A DNA stretch of 64,000 nucleotides, taken from assembly GCF_023715325.1 (NCBI RefSeq), contig NZ_JAMBNX010000002.1, forward strand, positions 372,001 to 436,000, read 5' to 3'. The notes beneath the pieces were generated by a model. It was not told the origin of the DNA and did not search any database. It saw nothing but the letters and a program-made list of their open reading frames with translations. The translations under genes and the position numbers were made by a program. The stretch comes from Agromyces mediolanus. Lineage in GTDB: Bacteria; Actinomycetota; Actinomycetes; Actinomycetales; Microbacteriaceae. This document shows, one piece after another, positions 22,929-31,330 of this stretch (position 1 is the stretch's first letter; every line of letters starts with the position of its first letter).

Positions 22929-24215
22929 CTACGCGGTGCCGCGCGCCTTTCCGATGGCGTTCATCACGTGGTACACGACGATCGCGGCGACGGTGCCGAG
23001 CGCGATGCCGTTGAACACCACGTTGCCGAACTCGATCGTGAAGTTCGCGATGCCGATGATGAGCGCCGTCGCGGCCGTGAACTGGTTCACCGGGCGCGAG
23101 AAGTCGACCTTGTTGTCGACCCAGATCTTCACGCCGATGATGCCGATGAGGCCGTACAGCGCCACCGTCGCACCGCCCAGGACGCCCGCGGGGATGGTGT
23201 TCACGAGCGCCCCGAACTTCGGCGAGAGGCCGAGCAGGATCGCCACGAAGCCCGCCACCCAGTACGCCGCCGTCGAGTAGACGCGCGTCGCGGCCATCAC
23301 GCCGATGTTCTCGCCGTACGTCGTGGTGCCCGAGCCGCCGAAGAAGCCCGCGATGGTGGTGGCGATGCCGTCGGCGAAGAGGGCGCGACCGGTCTGCCGG
23401 TTGACGGAGGGCTCGGTCATCTGCGCGACGCCGCGCACGTGCCCGACGTTCTCGGCGATGAGGACCAGCACGATCGGCAGGAACGCGGGCAGGAGCCCCC
23501 AGAGCGCGGTGTCGGCGAAGGGGTTGCCCGCGAGGTGGAACTCCGGCAGCCCGACCCAGGCGGCCTGATCGATCTTGGTGAAGTCGACCTCGTTCTGCAC
23601 GATCGCGGCGATGTAGCCGACGGCGACGCCGATGAGGATCGAGATCCGGCCCAGGATGCCGCGGAACAGCACGGTCGTGAGCAGCACGGCGCTGAGGGTG
23701 ATGAGCGCGGTGAGCGGTGCCTGGTCGAAGTTGAACTTCGCCGCCGGGGCGAGGTTCAGACCGATGAGCGCCACGATCGCACCGGCGACGACCGGCGGCA
23801 TGAGGGCGTCGATCCAGCCGGTGCCCGTCCAGATCACGAGCGCGCCGATGAGGGCGAGCATCACGCCGACGGCGACGATGCCGAAGAGCGCCGCCCCCAT
23901 AGGATCGGCCGCCTGCTCGGCGGCGAGCGCGGCGGTGACCGGGGCGATGAACGCGAACGAGGAGCCGAGGTAGCTGGGCAACCGGTTCTGCGTGATCACG
24001 AGGAAGAGGATCGTGCCGATGCCGGAGAACAGCACCGTCGTCGCCGGCGGGAAGCCGGTGAGGAGCGGCACGAGGAAGGTGGCGCCGAACATGGCGACGA
24101 CGTGCTGGGCGCCGAGACCGATCGTGCGCGGCCAGCTCAGGCGTTCGCCGGGGGCGACGACCTCGCCCGGGGCGACGGTCTTGCCGTCGCCGTGAAGGGT
24201 CCAGGGGAGTGCCAT
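22929..24215 (-). CDS. uraA: uracil permease (NCS2 family)
   Basis: This is a proton symporter of 428 residues with about fourteen membrane segments. The QNRLPSYLGSSFAFIAP segment and the TTTYGENIGVMAATRVYS signature match UraA, including the Glu of the substrate site. The GGSG preceding it and the LIAENVGHV helix are also in place. It imports uracil for salvage. The ATG is 89 nt downstream of the predicted start from a TATGCT -10, so this gene has a leader. I see no known pyrimidine-responsive RNA element in that leader. Confidence 0.9.
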   Translation of the reverse strand: MALPWTLHGDGKTVAPGEVVAPGERLSWPRTIGLGAQHVVAMFGATFLVPLLTGFPPATTVLFSGIGTILFLVITQNRLPSYLGSSFAFIAPVTAALAAEQAADPMGAALFGIVAVGVMLALIGALVIWTGTGWIDALMPPVVAGAIVALIGLNLAPAAKFNFDQAPLTALITLSAVLLTTVLFRGILGRISILIGVAVGYIAAIVQNEVDFTKIDQAAWVGLPEFHLAGNPFADTALWGLLPAFLPIVLVLIAENVGHVRGVAQMTEPSVNRQTGRALFADGIATTIAGFFGGSGTTTYGENIGVMAATRVYSTAAYWVAGFVAILLGLSPKFGALVNTIPAGVLGGATVALYGLIGIIGVKIWVDNKVDFSRPVNQFTAATALIIGIANFTIEFGNVVFNGIALGTVAAIVVYHVMNAIGKARGTA

Positions 24216-24310
24216 GGGGCTCCGTTTCGCGTGGTGGGGGTGCCCGTCGTCGCGGGGTCGCGCGGCGGGCCGGGGTGGAGCGGCGCGGCCGGGACCGTGC
24301 GCTGCATCGG

Positions 24311-24316
24311 AGCATA
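24311..24316 (-). promoter_or_regulatory. uraA -10 hexamer TATGCT
   Basis: This is the best -10 upstream of uraA. It predicts a GC-rich leader of about 90 nt. Confidence 0.45.
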
Positions 24317-24378
24317 GCGAAGCGGAGGCGCCGCTGTCGCTGCTTCGATCGAAAGCAGCGGCCCGGCGTCCGCGGCTG

Positions 24379-24441
24379 CGCGCACGCCGCGCTCGCCGCG
24401 CTCGCCGCGCACGCCGCGCACGCCGCGCTCAGCGCGCTCAG
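24379..24441. repeat. 9-bp tandem repeat at the 3' end of the GMC oxidoreductase gene
   Basis: About seven units of CGCCGCGCW or close variants end at the gene's stop. The last two units (GCGCTCAGC) carry TGA on the minus strand in the same frame, so the stop itself is duplicated. Confidence 0.8.
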
Positions 24442-26087
24442 CGGGCGAGCAGCTCCGCCTGGCTCGGCCGTTCATCGTCCGCGCCGGCCGGGGGCCAGTA
24501 CGACAGGGCGCGCTCGGCGAGCGCGGTGATCGTGAGGGAGGGGTTCACGCCCGGGTTCGCGGGCACGGCCGCGCCGTCGACGACGGAGAGTCCGGGATGT
24601 CCCCACACCCGGTGGTACGCATCGACGACGCCGTCCGACGGCGACGCGGAGATCGGGGCGCCGCCGAGGAAGTGCGCGGTCAATGGGATGCCGAACACCT
24701 CCGGCCACGAGCCGCGCGCCTCGGCGGGCACGCCGCTCGCCTCGGTCATCCGGGCGGCGATGGCCTCGGCGGCGCGGTGCGCTTCGGGCAGGTGGCTCGG
24801 GTTCGGTTCGCCGTGGCCCTGCGCGCTGGTGAGGCCCAGTCGCCCGAAGCGGCGGCGTAGCGAGAGGGTCAACGAGTTGTCGGCCGTCTGCATGACGAGC
24901 GCGATGATGCCGCGCTCGCTCCAACGGTGCAGCGAGGCGAGCCGGAACTGGCGGGCGGGCGATCGCAGCACGAGCCGGACTACCCGGCCGAGGCGGCGGG
25001 CGAGCGGGAGCTCGCCCGGCACCATCACGGTCGCCAGCGCGCCCATGAGGTTCGAGCCGGGGCCGTACCGCACGTTCTCGACGTGGGTGCGGTCGTCGAC
25101 GTGGAAGGAAGTCGTGATGGCGATGCCGTGCGCGAGGCCGAGCGACTCGGGCACCGCGGTCGCCACGGCGCCGTCGAGCGCCTCGGAGTTCGTGCGGGTG
25201 AGCCGGCCGACGGTGTCGGAGATCCCGGGCAGCGCGCCGGAGTGCTTCATCCGGTGCAGGAGCTGCTGCGTGCCCCAGGTGCCGGCGGCGAGCACGACCC
25301 GCTGGGCGGTGACGGTGCGTTCGCCGCGCCGCAGGCGGCCGTCGGTGCGCCGGGTGGTGACGGCGAAGCCGCCGCCCGGCAGCTCACGCACCTCGGTGAC
25401 GGTGCGCAGCGGCTCGATGGCGACGCCCCGGCGTTCGGCGAGCGCGAGGTAGTTCTTGACGAGCGTGTTCTTCGCGCCGACGCGGCAGCCGACCATGCAG
25501 TTACCGCAGAGCGTGCAGCCGGTGCGCTCCGGTCCCTCGCCGCCGAAGAACGGGTCGGCGGTGCGTTCGCCGGGGCGGCCGAACCAGACGCCGACCGGGG
25601 CGCGCCGGAAGGTGTCGCCCACGCCGAGGTCCTCGGCCGCACCCGCCATGATCCGCTCGACGGGGCCGTGATGCGGGTAGCGCTCGACCACCCCGAGCAT
25701 GCGTTTGGCCGTCGCGTAGTGCGGGGCGAGCTCGCTCGCCCAGTCGGCGAGTCCTCGCCACTGCGGATCGGCGAAGAAGCCGGGTCCGGGCTCGTAGAGC
25801 GTGTTCGCGTAGTTCAGCGAGCCGCCGCCGACCCCGGCGCCCGCGAGGATCATCACGTGCGGCAGCCGGTGGATGCGTTGCACGCCGTAGCAGCCGAACG
25901 CTGGGGCCCAGAGGTAGCGACGCAGGTTCCAGCTCGTCTTCGCGAAGTCCTCGTCGGCGAACCGCCTTCCGGCCTCGTACACGCGGACGCGGTAGCCCTT
26001 CTCGGCGAGTCGCAGCGCCGCCACCGAGCCGCCGAAGCCCGAGCCGACGATGACGACGTCCTCGTCGAACGTCGCCTGCGCGCTCAT
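24438..26087 (-). CDS. GMC-family FAD oxidoreductase (cholesterol oxidase-like)
   Basis: This flavoprotein of 549 residues has an N-terminal FAD motif GSGFGGSVAA (about residues 16-25). AGAGVGGGSLNYA, an internal CTLCGNCMVGC cluster that may hold iron-sulfur or structural Cys, and a C-terminal HPGLSVVDGAAVPANPGVNP segment follow. It resembles ChoD-type proteins and long-chain alcohol oxidases. Its start overlaps the lipid kinase stop by 4 nt, in an operon with an alkyl-DHAP-synthase-like enzyme. A lipid or fatty alcohol substrate is therefore more likely than a sterol, but this is inference. Confidence 0.85.
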   Translation of the reverse strand: MSAQATFDEDVVIVGSGFGGSVAALRLAEKGYRVRVYEAGRRFADEDFAKTSWNLRRYLWAPAFGCYGVQRIHRLPHVMILAGAGVGGGSLNYANTLYEPGPGFFADPQWRGLADWASELAPHYATAKRMLGVVERYPHHGPVERIMAGAAEDLGVGDTFRRAPVGVWFGRPGERTADPFFGGEGPERTGCTLCGNCMVGCRVGAKNTLVKNYLALAERRGVAIEPLRTVTEVRELPGGGFAVTTRRTDGRLRRGERTVTAQRVVLAAGTWGTQQLLHRMKHSGALPGISDTVGRLTRTNSEALDGAVATAVPESLGLAHGIAITTSFHVDDRTHVENVRYGPGSNLMGALATVMVPGELPLARRLGRVVRLVLRSPARQFRLASLHRWSERGIIALVMQTADNSLTLSLRRRFGRLGLTSAQGHGEPNPSHLPEAHRAAEAIAARMTEASGVPAEARGSWPEVFGIPLTAHFLGGAPISASPSDGVVDAYHRVWGHPGLSVVDGAAVPANPGVNPSLTITALAERALSYWPPAGADDERPSQAELLAR

Positions 26088-27040
26088 GCTCGACCGCCCT
26101 CGGCGTGCGCGGCGTCGCCGGCCTCAGGCCGGGGGGTCGCGTGCGGCACCATGATGCGCAGCGCGCCCGCCCGCGACACGATCTCGCACGCGCCGCTGCC
26201 CACGCGCTCGCCGTCGGCGTAGACCGTGAGCCCCGGGGCCGAGACGTGCACCTCGCGGGCGCGCCGGTGGGTGACCTCCGGCCGCCGGTCGTGCCGGCCG
26301 CGCAGCAGCAGCGGGAACAGGCGGACGAGCCGCAGCCTCGTCAGCGGGGCGACGTGCACGATATCGAGGAGCCCGTCGTCGGGGAGCGCGCCGACGCACA
26401 CCGGCATCCCGCCGCCGTAGCTCTCGGTGTTTCCGACGGCGACGAGGGTGCCGGGGGCGTGCTGGGCCGCCTCGCCCTCGATCCGGATCGTGAAGTCCAT
26501 GGGCCGCAGCCGAACGAGCTCGATGGCGAGCGCCAGATAGTAGCGGAGAGCCCCGTGCGGCCAGCGCAGCCGGTTGGTGCGGTCGCTGACCTTCGCGTCG
26601 AAGCCGAGCGCGGCGACCGTCAGGAACGGGGTCGACCGGCCCTCGCTCCGCACCACGCCGACGTCGATGATGCGCACCGTGCCGGTGAGCGCGAGCGCGG
26701 CGGCCGCTGCGGCGTCGTCGCGCGGGAGCCCGAGCGCGCGGGCGAGGTCGTTGCCGGTGCCCGCGGGCACGAGCACGATCGGCGTGGGCCCGGCGAGGAG
26801 CAGGACCTCGAGGATCCCGGAGAGCGTCCCGTCGCCGCCGACGACCACGAGCGCGGTCGGGGCGTCCTCGAGCGCCTGCGCGGCGAGCGCCGCGGTGTCG
26901 GCGGCCGAGGCGCCCTCGTAACTGCGCACCTCGGCGCCGTGCGCACGCAGCCCGGCGATGGCGGCCGCCGCGGCGGCGCGCCCGCGCCCCTTGCCGGCGA
27001 ACGGGTTGGCCAGCACCGCGATGTGCCCGCCCACGCTCAT
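26084..27040 (-). CDS. diacylglycerol kinase-family lipid kinase
   Basis: The 318-residue protein has the DAGK catalytic fold: ANPFAGKGRG near residue 11, the nucleotide-binding GGDGTLSGI near residue 73, and PAGTGNDLARALG near residue 96. The C-terminal beta domain has VGNTESYGGGM and YADGERV. These enzymes phosphorylate diacylglycerol or other lipids at the inner membrane face. It overlaps both neighbours by 4 nt. In Mycobacterium tuberculosis the homologous gene (Rv2252) also follows the FAD-linked oxidase gene, which supports a conserved lipid pathway. Confidence 0.88.
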   Translation of the reverse strand: MSVGGHIAVLANPFAGKGRGRAAAAAAIAGLRAHGAEVRSYEGASAADTAALAAQALEDAPTALVVVGGDGTLSGILEVLLLAGPTPIVLVPAGTGNDLARALGLPRDDAAAAAALALTGTVRIIDVGVVRSEGRSTPFLTVAALGFDAKVSDRTNRLRWPHGALRYYLALAIELVRLRPMDFTIRIEGEAAQHAPGTLVAVGNTESYGGGMPVCVGALPDDGLLDIVHVAPLTRLRLVRLFPLLLRGRHDRRPEVTHRRAREVHVSAPGLTVYADGERVGSGACEIVSRAGALRIMVPHATPRPEAGDAAHAEGGRA

Positions 27041-28671
27041 CCCTCCCGGCGCGTCGCCGGCTCGGCGGCGATGACCGCGCCGGGGTTCAGGATCGCGCGT
27101 GGATCGAGCTCGCGCTTGATCGCCCGGAGGATGCGGATGCCGGTCTCGCCGATCTCGGCCGGCAGCCACGGGGCATGGTCGCGGCCCACTGCGTGGTGAT
27201 GACTGATGGTGCCGCCGGCGGCGAGGATGGCGTCGTTGACCTCGGCCTTCACCCGGTCCCAGACCTCGAGCGGCTCCTCGCGGATGCCCGCGAGGACGGT
27301 GAAGTACAGCGAGGCGCCGGTGGGGTACACGTGCGAGACGTGGCACATCACGTACGACTTCGCCCCGGCCGTGGCGAGCCCGTCGCGGAGGGTGCGCTCG
27401 ACGGCCTCGCGCAGCGCGGGGAGCTTCGACCAGGTCGTCGCCGTCTCGAGCGTCTCGCAGAACACGCCGGCGTCGAGCAGGGCGTCGCGCAGGTACGGCC
27501 CGTCGAATCGGCTGCCCAGCCAGTCGGAGGCGGCACCCGCGCCGGAGGAGGTGCCGCCCGCGGCGCGCAGCAGCTCCGCGGTCCGCGCCCGACGTTCCTC
27601 GAGGTGCGCGCCCTCGTAGACCGTGACGGCGCTCGCGCCCTTCGCGAGCGCTTTGCCGAGCTTGCCGAGCTGGGCGAGGCTCACGGCCGTCTCCGCCTCG
27701 TCGGAGAGCCGGATGACGGTGGGGCCGCCGCCGTGCTGGGCGACCCGGCGGAGCCCCTCCGCACCCGCGGCGAAGTCGGGGAAGGTCCAGGACTCGAAGA
27801 CGCGCTCCCGGGGCACCGGGTGCACGCGCACCCGGACCTCGGTGATGACCCCGAAGATGCCCTCCGAGCCGAGGAAGACGCGGACGAGGTCGGGACCGGC
27901 GGCGGAGCCGGGGGAGCGGCCGAGTTCGAGCTCGCCGGTCGGGGTGGCGACCCGCAAGCCCGTCACCATGGCGTCGAAGCGCCCGTAGCCGGCGGAGTTC
28001 TGGCCCGAGGAGCGCGCCGCGGCGAAACCGCCGACGGTCGCGTAGCGGAAGCTCTGCGGATAGTGGCCGAGCTCCAGTCCGCGTGCGGCGAGAAGCGCCT
28101 CCGCCTCGGGGCCGGTGGTGCCGGCGGCGAGCACGGCCTCGCCGCTCAGTTCGTCGAGGGCGAGGAGGCCCGAGAGTCGGCGGAGGTCGAGGCTCACGAC
28201 GGCGCGCTGGGCGCCGCGCTCTGGGTCGAGGGCGCCGACGACGCTCGTGCCGCCGCCGAACGGGATGACGGCGATGCCCAGCGAATCCGCGAGCTCGAGG
28301 CATGCGAGCACCTCGCCGTGATCGTGGGGGCGGACGACCGCGTCGGGAGCGAGCTGCTCCGGTTCGCGGCGGCGCAGCAGGTCCGGGGTGGAGCGGCCGC
28401 CGGCATGGCGCAGCCGGGCCTCGGGGGAGAGGTCGACGTGCTCCGCACCGACCGCTCGGCGGAGGGCGGCGACGTCGTCGTCCGTGAGCGCGGACGGAGC
28501 GAGACGCACGGCATCGAGTTCGACGGGCGGGGCCGGCCGACGGACGCGGCCGAGCAGGAGCGGCAGGAGCGTGCGCACCGCGAGCGGGAGCTCCTTGGCC
28601 TTGGCCGGGTCGCCCCAGCCGTTCCACCGCATCGGCGGGTCGGCGTCGACCCTGTCGCGTGCATCGCTCAT
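27037..28671 (-). CDS. alkyldihydroxyacetonephosphate synthase-like FAD-linked oxidase
   Basis: This VAO/GlcD-fold flavoprotein of 544 residues has an FAD-binding PFGGGTSVVG near residue 136, the conserved SFRYATVGGF and GSEGIFGVITEV. The C-terminal GGTISHHHAVGRDHAPWL carries the His cluster typical of alkyl-DHAP synthase. That enzyme exchanges the acyl group of acyl-DHAP for a fatty alcohol, making an ether lipid precursor. Actinobacterial homologues (for example Rv2251) are not proven to do this. It is divergent from a TetR gene 20 bp away and heads an operon with the lipid kinase and GMC oxidoreductase. Confidence 0.82.
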   Translation of the reverse strand: MSDARDRVDADPPMRWNGWGDPAKAKELPLAVRTLLPLLLGRVRRPAPPVELDAVRLAPSALTDDDVAALRRAVGAEHVDLSPEARLRHAGGRSTPDLLRRREPEQLAPDAVVRPHDHGEVLACLELADSLGIAVIPFGGGTSVVGALDPERGAQRAVVSLDLRRLSGLLALDELSGEAVLAAGTTGPEAEALLAARGLELGHYPQSFRYATVGGFAAARSSGQNSAGYGRFDAMVTGLRVATPTGELELGRSPGSAAGPDLVRVFLGSEGIFGVITEVRVRVHPVPRERVFESWTFPDFAAGAEGLRRVAQHGGGPTVIRLSDEAETAVSLAQLGKLGKALAKGASAVTVYEGAHLEERRARTAELLRAAGGTSSGAGAASDWLGSRFDGPYLRDALLDAGVFCETLETATTWSKLPALREAVERTLRDGLATAGAKSYVMCHVSHVYPTGASLYFTVLAGIREEPLEVWDRVKAEVNDAILAAGGTISHHHAVGRDHAPWLPAEIGETGIRILRAIKRELDPRAILNPGAVIAAEPATRREG

Positions 28672-28673
28672 GC

Positions 28674-28686
28674 GTTACAGTGTGAC
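28674..28686. promoter_or_regulatory. candidate TetR operator between divergent genes
   Basis: GTTACA-G-TGTGAC is a 6-1-6 inverted repeat with one mismatch. It fills most of the 20-bp gap between the flavoprotein and TetR start codons. TACAGT (28676-28681) could serve as the TetR -10, making that gene nearly leaderless. Confidence 0.5.
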
Positions 28687-28691
28687 AGATC

Positions 28692-29300
28692 ATGGAAGAA
28701 CGTCAAGCGATGCTGCCGCCGTTCGGGGAGGGCGTCCCGGCGTGGGACGCGACGCAGTCGCGCGTGCTCGACGCCGCTGACGAGCTCATCCGCCGCCGCG
28801 GCGTCGGTGGCGTCACCATCGCCGAGCTGTCCCGTCGATCCGGACTCAGCCGGCCCACCGTCTACCGCAGCTGGAGCGACGCCGACGACGTGGTGCGCTC
28901 GGCACTGCTGCGGCGCGTCATCCGCCTCCTCGACACCTTCGAGCGCCCCGCGAGCACCCGCACCGAGCTGGTCGACGACGTGCTGCGCTTCTCCGCCGGA
29001 TTCCGCGCCGACGTCGTCTACGGGCGTCTGCTCGACGAGGAACCCGAGGCATTCACGAGGTACACGCTGCAGCGGGTCGGCTCGAGTCAGCGGATGATCC
29101 TCGCCTGGCTCGCCGCGGCGATCGCGGCCGCACAGGACGACGGCTCGGTGCGCCGGGGCGAACCCCGGGAGATCGCGGTCATGCTGCTGCTCATCGCCCA
29201 GTCCGCCGTGCTCTCGCACGGCACCGTCACCGAGCTCATCGACGAGGATGCCTGGGAGCGCGAGCTCCGCGCAGCGCTCGACGGGCACCTGCGGCCATGA
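28692..29300 (+). CDS. TetR-family regulator of the lipid locus
   Basis: The 202-residue protein has an N-terminal helix-turn-helix (about residues 20-65: RVLDAADELIRRRGVGGVTIAELSRRSGLSRPTVYRSWSD in continuous order, with the turn at SRRSGLSRPTVY). A helical ligand domain follows. It is divergent from the flavoprotein operon and overlaps glpD by 4 nt, so it probably controls both directions through the short intergenic palindrome. A lipid or acyl ligand is expected from the targets. An alternative Met7 start would lengthen the gap between the two genes. Confidence 0.85.
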   Translation: MEERQAMLPPFGEGVPAWDATQSRVLDAADELIRRRGVGGVTIAELSRRSGLSRPTVYRSWSDADDVVRSALLRRVIRLLDTFERPASTRTELVDDVLRFSAGFRADVVYGRLLDEEPEAFTRYTLQRVGSSQRMILAWLAAAIAAAQDDGSVRRGEPREIAVMLLLIAQSAVLSHGTVTELIDEDAWERELRAALDGHLRP

Positions 29301-30766
29301 CCGGGCCGGTGGCCGAGCTCGACGCGCGGCGGCGGCCGCACGAGCTCGAGCGCGCCGCCGCGGAGCCGGCAGACCTCCTCGTCGTCGGCGGTGGCATCAC
29401 CGGCGCCGGCGTCGCCCTCGACGCGGCATCCCGAGGCTTGCGCGTCGTGCTCGTGGAGGCGCAGGACCTCGCGTTCGGCACCAGCCGGTGGAGCTCCAAA
29501 CTCGTGCACGGGGGGCTCCGCTACCTCGCGACCGGCGACGTCGCGACGGCCCGGGAGAGCGCGTTCGAGCGCCACCTGCTGATGACCGCGATCGCCCCGC
29601 ACCTCGTCCGACCGCTGCCGCAGCTCCTGCCCTTCCTGCCGGGCGTCTCGTTCCGCCAGCGCGCCGCGGGCGCGATCGGCATGGGGCTCGGCGACCTGCT
29701 CCGCGTGCAGGCGCGCACCCCGCGCAGCGTGCTGCCCCCGCCACGGCCCGTGACGGCCGGCACGGCGCGCCGGCTCGTGCCCGGGCTCGAGCGCCGGGGC
29801 CTCCGCGGCGGCATGCTCTCGTACGACGGGCAGCTCGTCGACGACGCGAAGCTCGTCGTCACGGTGGCCCGGACGGCCGCCGCGCACGGGGCGCGGATCC
29901 TCACTCGCGTCCGCGCGCTCGAGCTGCGCGCCGACGGGGCCTCAGCGCAGGACACGACGACGGGGGAGCGCTTCGAGCTCCGTGCCCGGGCCGTGGTGAA
30001 CGCGACCGGCGTGTGGGCGGGCGGCCTCGACGACGGCATCACCGTGCGACCGAGCCGCGGCACGCACCTCGTGCTCGACGGTGCGCTCCTCGGCCATCCG
30101 ACCGCGGCGCTCACCGTTCCGCACGAGGGCTCGATCAGCCGCTACGTGTTCGCCCTGCCGCAGCAGTCCGGTCGCGTCGTCGTCGGCCTCACCGACGAGG
30201 ACGCGCCGGGCCCGGTGCCGGAGGTGCCCGAGCCGAGCGAGGCCGAGATCGCCTTCCTCCTCGCGAGCGTGAACCGGGTCGTCGAGACCCCCGTGCGCCG
30301 GGAGCAGGTGCTCGGCGCCTTCGCCGGGCTGCGACCGCTCATCGACAGCGGCGCCGACCGCACGGCCGACATCTCGCGCCGGCACCTCGTCGCGGTCTCC
30401 GGCGGCGGGTTCGTCTCCGTGCTCGGCGGCAAGCTCACGACCTACCGACGGATGGCGGAGGAGGCGGTCGACCTGGCGGTGGCGACGCGGGCGATCGAGG
30501 CGCCGCCGAGCCGCACCGCCGGACTGCGGCTCGTGGCGGTCGACGACGCTGTCGCGCGCTCCCGCCGGGCCGACGCGGCGGAGCCGATCGTCGAGGGCAT
30601 CCCCGTCCGCCGCGCCGACGTCGAGTACGCCGTGCGGGTCGAGGGCGCCCTCACCGCCGCCGACGTGCTCGACCGGCGCACGAGGATCGGCTTCGTCGCC
30701 GCCGACCGCGCGCGCTGCCTGGCCGCCGTCGAGCAGCTCGTCGCCGAGGCGCTCGGGCAGGGGTGA
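29297..30766 (+). CDS. glpD: glycerol-3-phosphate dehydrogenase, FAD-dependent
   Basis: This flavoenzyme oxidises sn-glycerol-3-phosphate to dihydroxyacetone phosphate and passes electrons to quinone at the membrane. The FAD motif GGGITGAGVALDAASRG lies at about residues 32-48. The family block TSRWSSKLVHGGLRYL (near residue 63), NATGVWAG and GGGFVSVLGGKLTTYRRMAEE are all conserved. Length (489 aa) is slightly short at the C-terminus. The ATG overlaps the TetR stop. DHAP is the substrate family used by the divergent alkyl-DHAP-synthase-like enzyme, so the locus may feed ether lipid or glycerolipid synthesis. Confidence 0.92.
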   Translation: MTGPVAELDARRRPHELERAAAEPADLLVVGGGITGAGVALDAASRGLRVVLVEAQDLAFGTSRWSSKLVHGGLRYLATGDVATARESAFERHLLMTAIAPHLVRPLPQLLPFLPGVSFRQRAAGAIGMGLGDLLRVQARTPRSVLPPPRPVTAGTARRLVPGLERRGLRGGMLSYDGQLVDDAKLVVTVARTAAAHGARILTRVRALELRADGASAQDTTTGERFELRARAVVNATGVWAGGLDDGITVRPSRGTHLVLDGALLGHPTAALTVPHEGSISRYVFALPQQSGRVVVGLTDEDAPGPVPEVPEPSEAEIAFLLASVNRVVETPVRREQVLGAFAGLRPLIDSGADRTADISRRHLVAVSGGGFVSVLGGKLTTYRRMAEEAVDLAVATRAIEAPPSRTAGLRLVAVDDAVARSRRADAAEPIVEGIPVRRADVEYAVRVEGALTAADVLDRRTRIGFVAADRARCLAAVEQLVAEALGQG

Positions 30767-30792
30767 ACCCGTTCGGTGCATTCGGGTCCGCT

Positions 30793-30830
30793 CGGGGTCG
30801 GAATCGGGGGATATCCCCATACCGACCCCG
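30793..30830. terminator. nested palindrome between glpD and the DUF4190 gene
   Basis: Outer arms CGGGGTCGG (30793-30801) and CCGACCCCG (30822-30830) enclose a second palindrome, GGGG-ATAT-CCCC. It may end glpD transcription, or it may be an operator, since the DUF4190 -10 lies only 13 nt downstream. Confidence 0.5.
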
Positions 30831-30842
30831 AGGCGCGATCCG

Positions 30843-30848
30843 TAGCGT
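30843..30848 (+). promoter_or_regulatory. -10 hexamer TAGCGT, leaderless DUF4190 gene
   Basis: The hexamer ends 7 nt before the ATG at 30856. Confidence 0.5.
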
Positions 30849-30855
30849 TGGAGCC

Positions 30856-31203
30856 ATGACCACCACCATCGATCCCACCGTCACCCCCGTCCACCCGGCG
30901 GGCGGGGCTCAGCAGCCCGCCCCGGCGCAGCCCCAGACGGCCGAGACGAACGGCTTCTCGATCGCGAGCCTCGTGCTCGGGCTCGTGTCGATCGTCGCCG
31001 GCTTCACCTTCCTGGTGCCGATCGGCGGTCTCGTGCTCGGCATCGTCGGCCTCCAGCGCGAGCCCGCCTCGCGCACCATGGCCATCTGGGGCGTCGTGCT
31101 GAACACCGTGATGCTCGTCGGTACCGCGCTCGTCGGCTTCGGGATGCTCGCCTTCGGCGCGCTCACGCTGCCCTTCCTGCCCTTCGTCGCGACCGCGTTC
31201 TGA
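30856..31203 (+). CDS. DUF4190-type small membrane protein
   Basis: The 115-residue product has a Thr/Pro/Gln-rich cytoplasmic N-terminus of about 35 residues. Two or three hydrophobic segments follow, with the SIASLVLGLVSI and PIGGLVLGIVGLQRE blocks typical of DUF4190 proteins. Function is unknown. Such proteins are common in actinobacteria and are often near secretion or envelope genes. It appears leaderless and is isolated between a palindrome and a strong terminator, so it forms its own transcription unit. Confidence 0.8.
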   Translation: MTTTIDPTVTPVHPAGGAQQPAPAQPQTAETNGFSIASLVLGLVSIVAGFTFLVPIGGLVLGIVGLQREPASRTMAIWGVVLNTVMLVGTALVGFGMLAFGALTLPFLPFVATAF

Positions 31204-31214
31204 CGGTCGCACCG

Positions 31215-31248
31215 CGAACGGGGCGCGCCGGCGGGCGCGCCCCGTTCG
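31215..31248 (+). terminator. strong terminator after the DUF4190 gene
   Basis: A 15-bp perfect stem (CGAACGGGGCGCGCC and complement) with a GGCG loop. Confidence 0.85.
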
Positions 31249-31256
31249 GCGTGCCA

Positions 31257-31330
31257 GCGGTCAGCCGCCGGCGGTCAGCCGTCAGCCGCCGGCCGTCAGC
31301 CGCCGGCCGTCAGCCGCCGGCGGTCAGCCG
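31257..31330. repeat. 14-bp tandem repeat at the 3' end of the FadR-type gene
   Basis: About five units of GTCAGCCGCCGGCC or close variants, one of them a 7-bp half unit. TCA (TGA on the minus strand) recurs at 31261, 31275, 31282, 31296, 31310 and 31324, so the true stop at 31324 is followed by copies of itself. Confidence 0.8.

Noticed and set aside
22929..24215. uraA as a passenger of the inserted cassette
   Set aside because: It lies outside repeat copy B on the other strand, and its terminator is the repeat itself, so it belongs to the host backbone.
31257..31330. Possible CRISPR or att repeat
   Set aside because: The repeats are tandem with no unique spacers and are adjacent to a stop codon. 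Slippage explains them.
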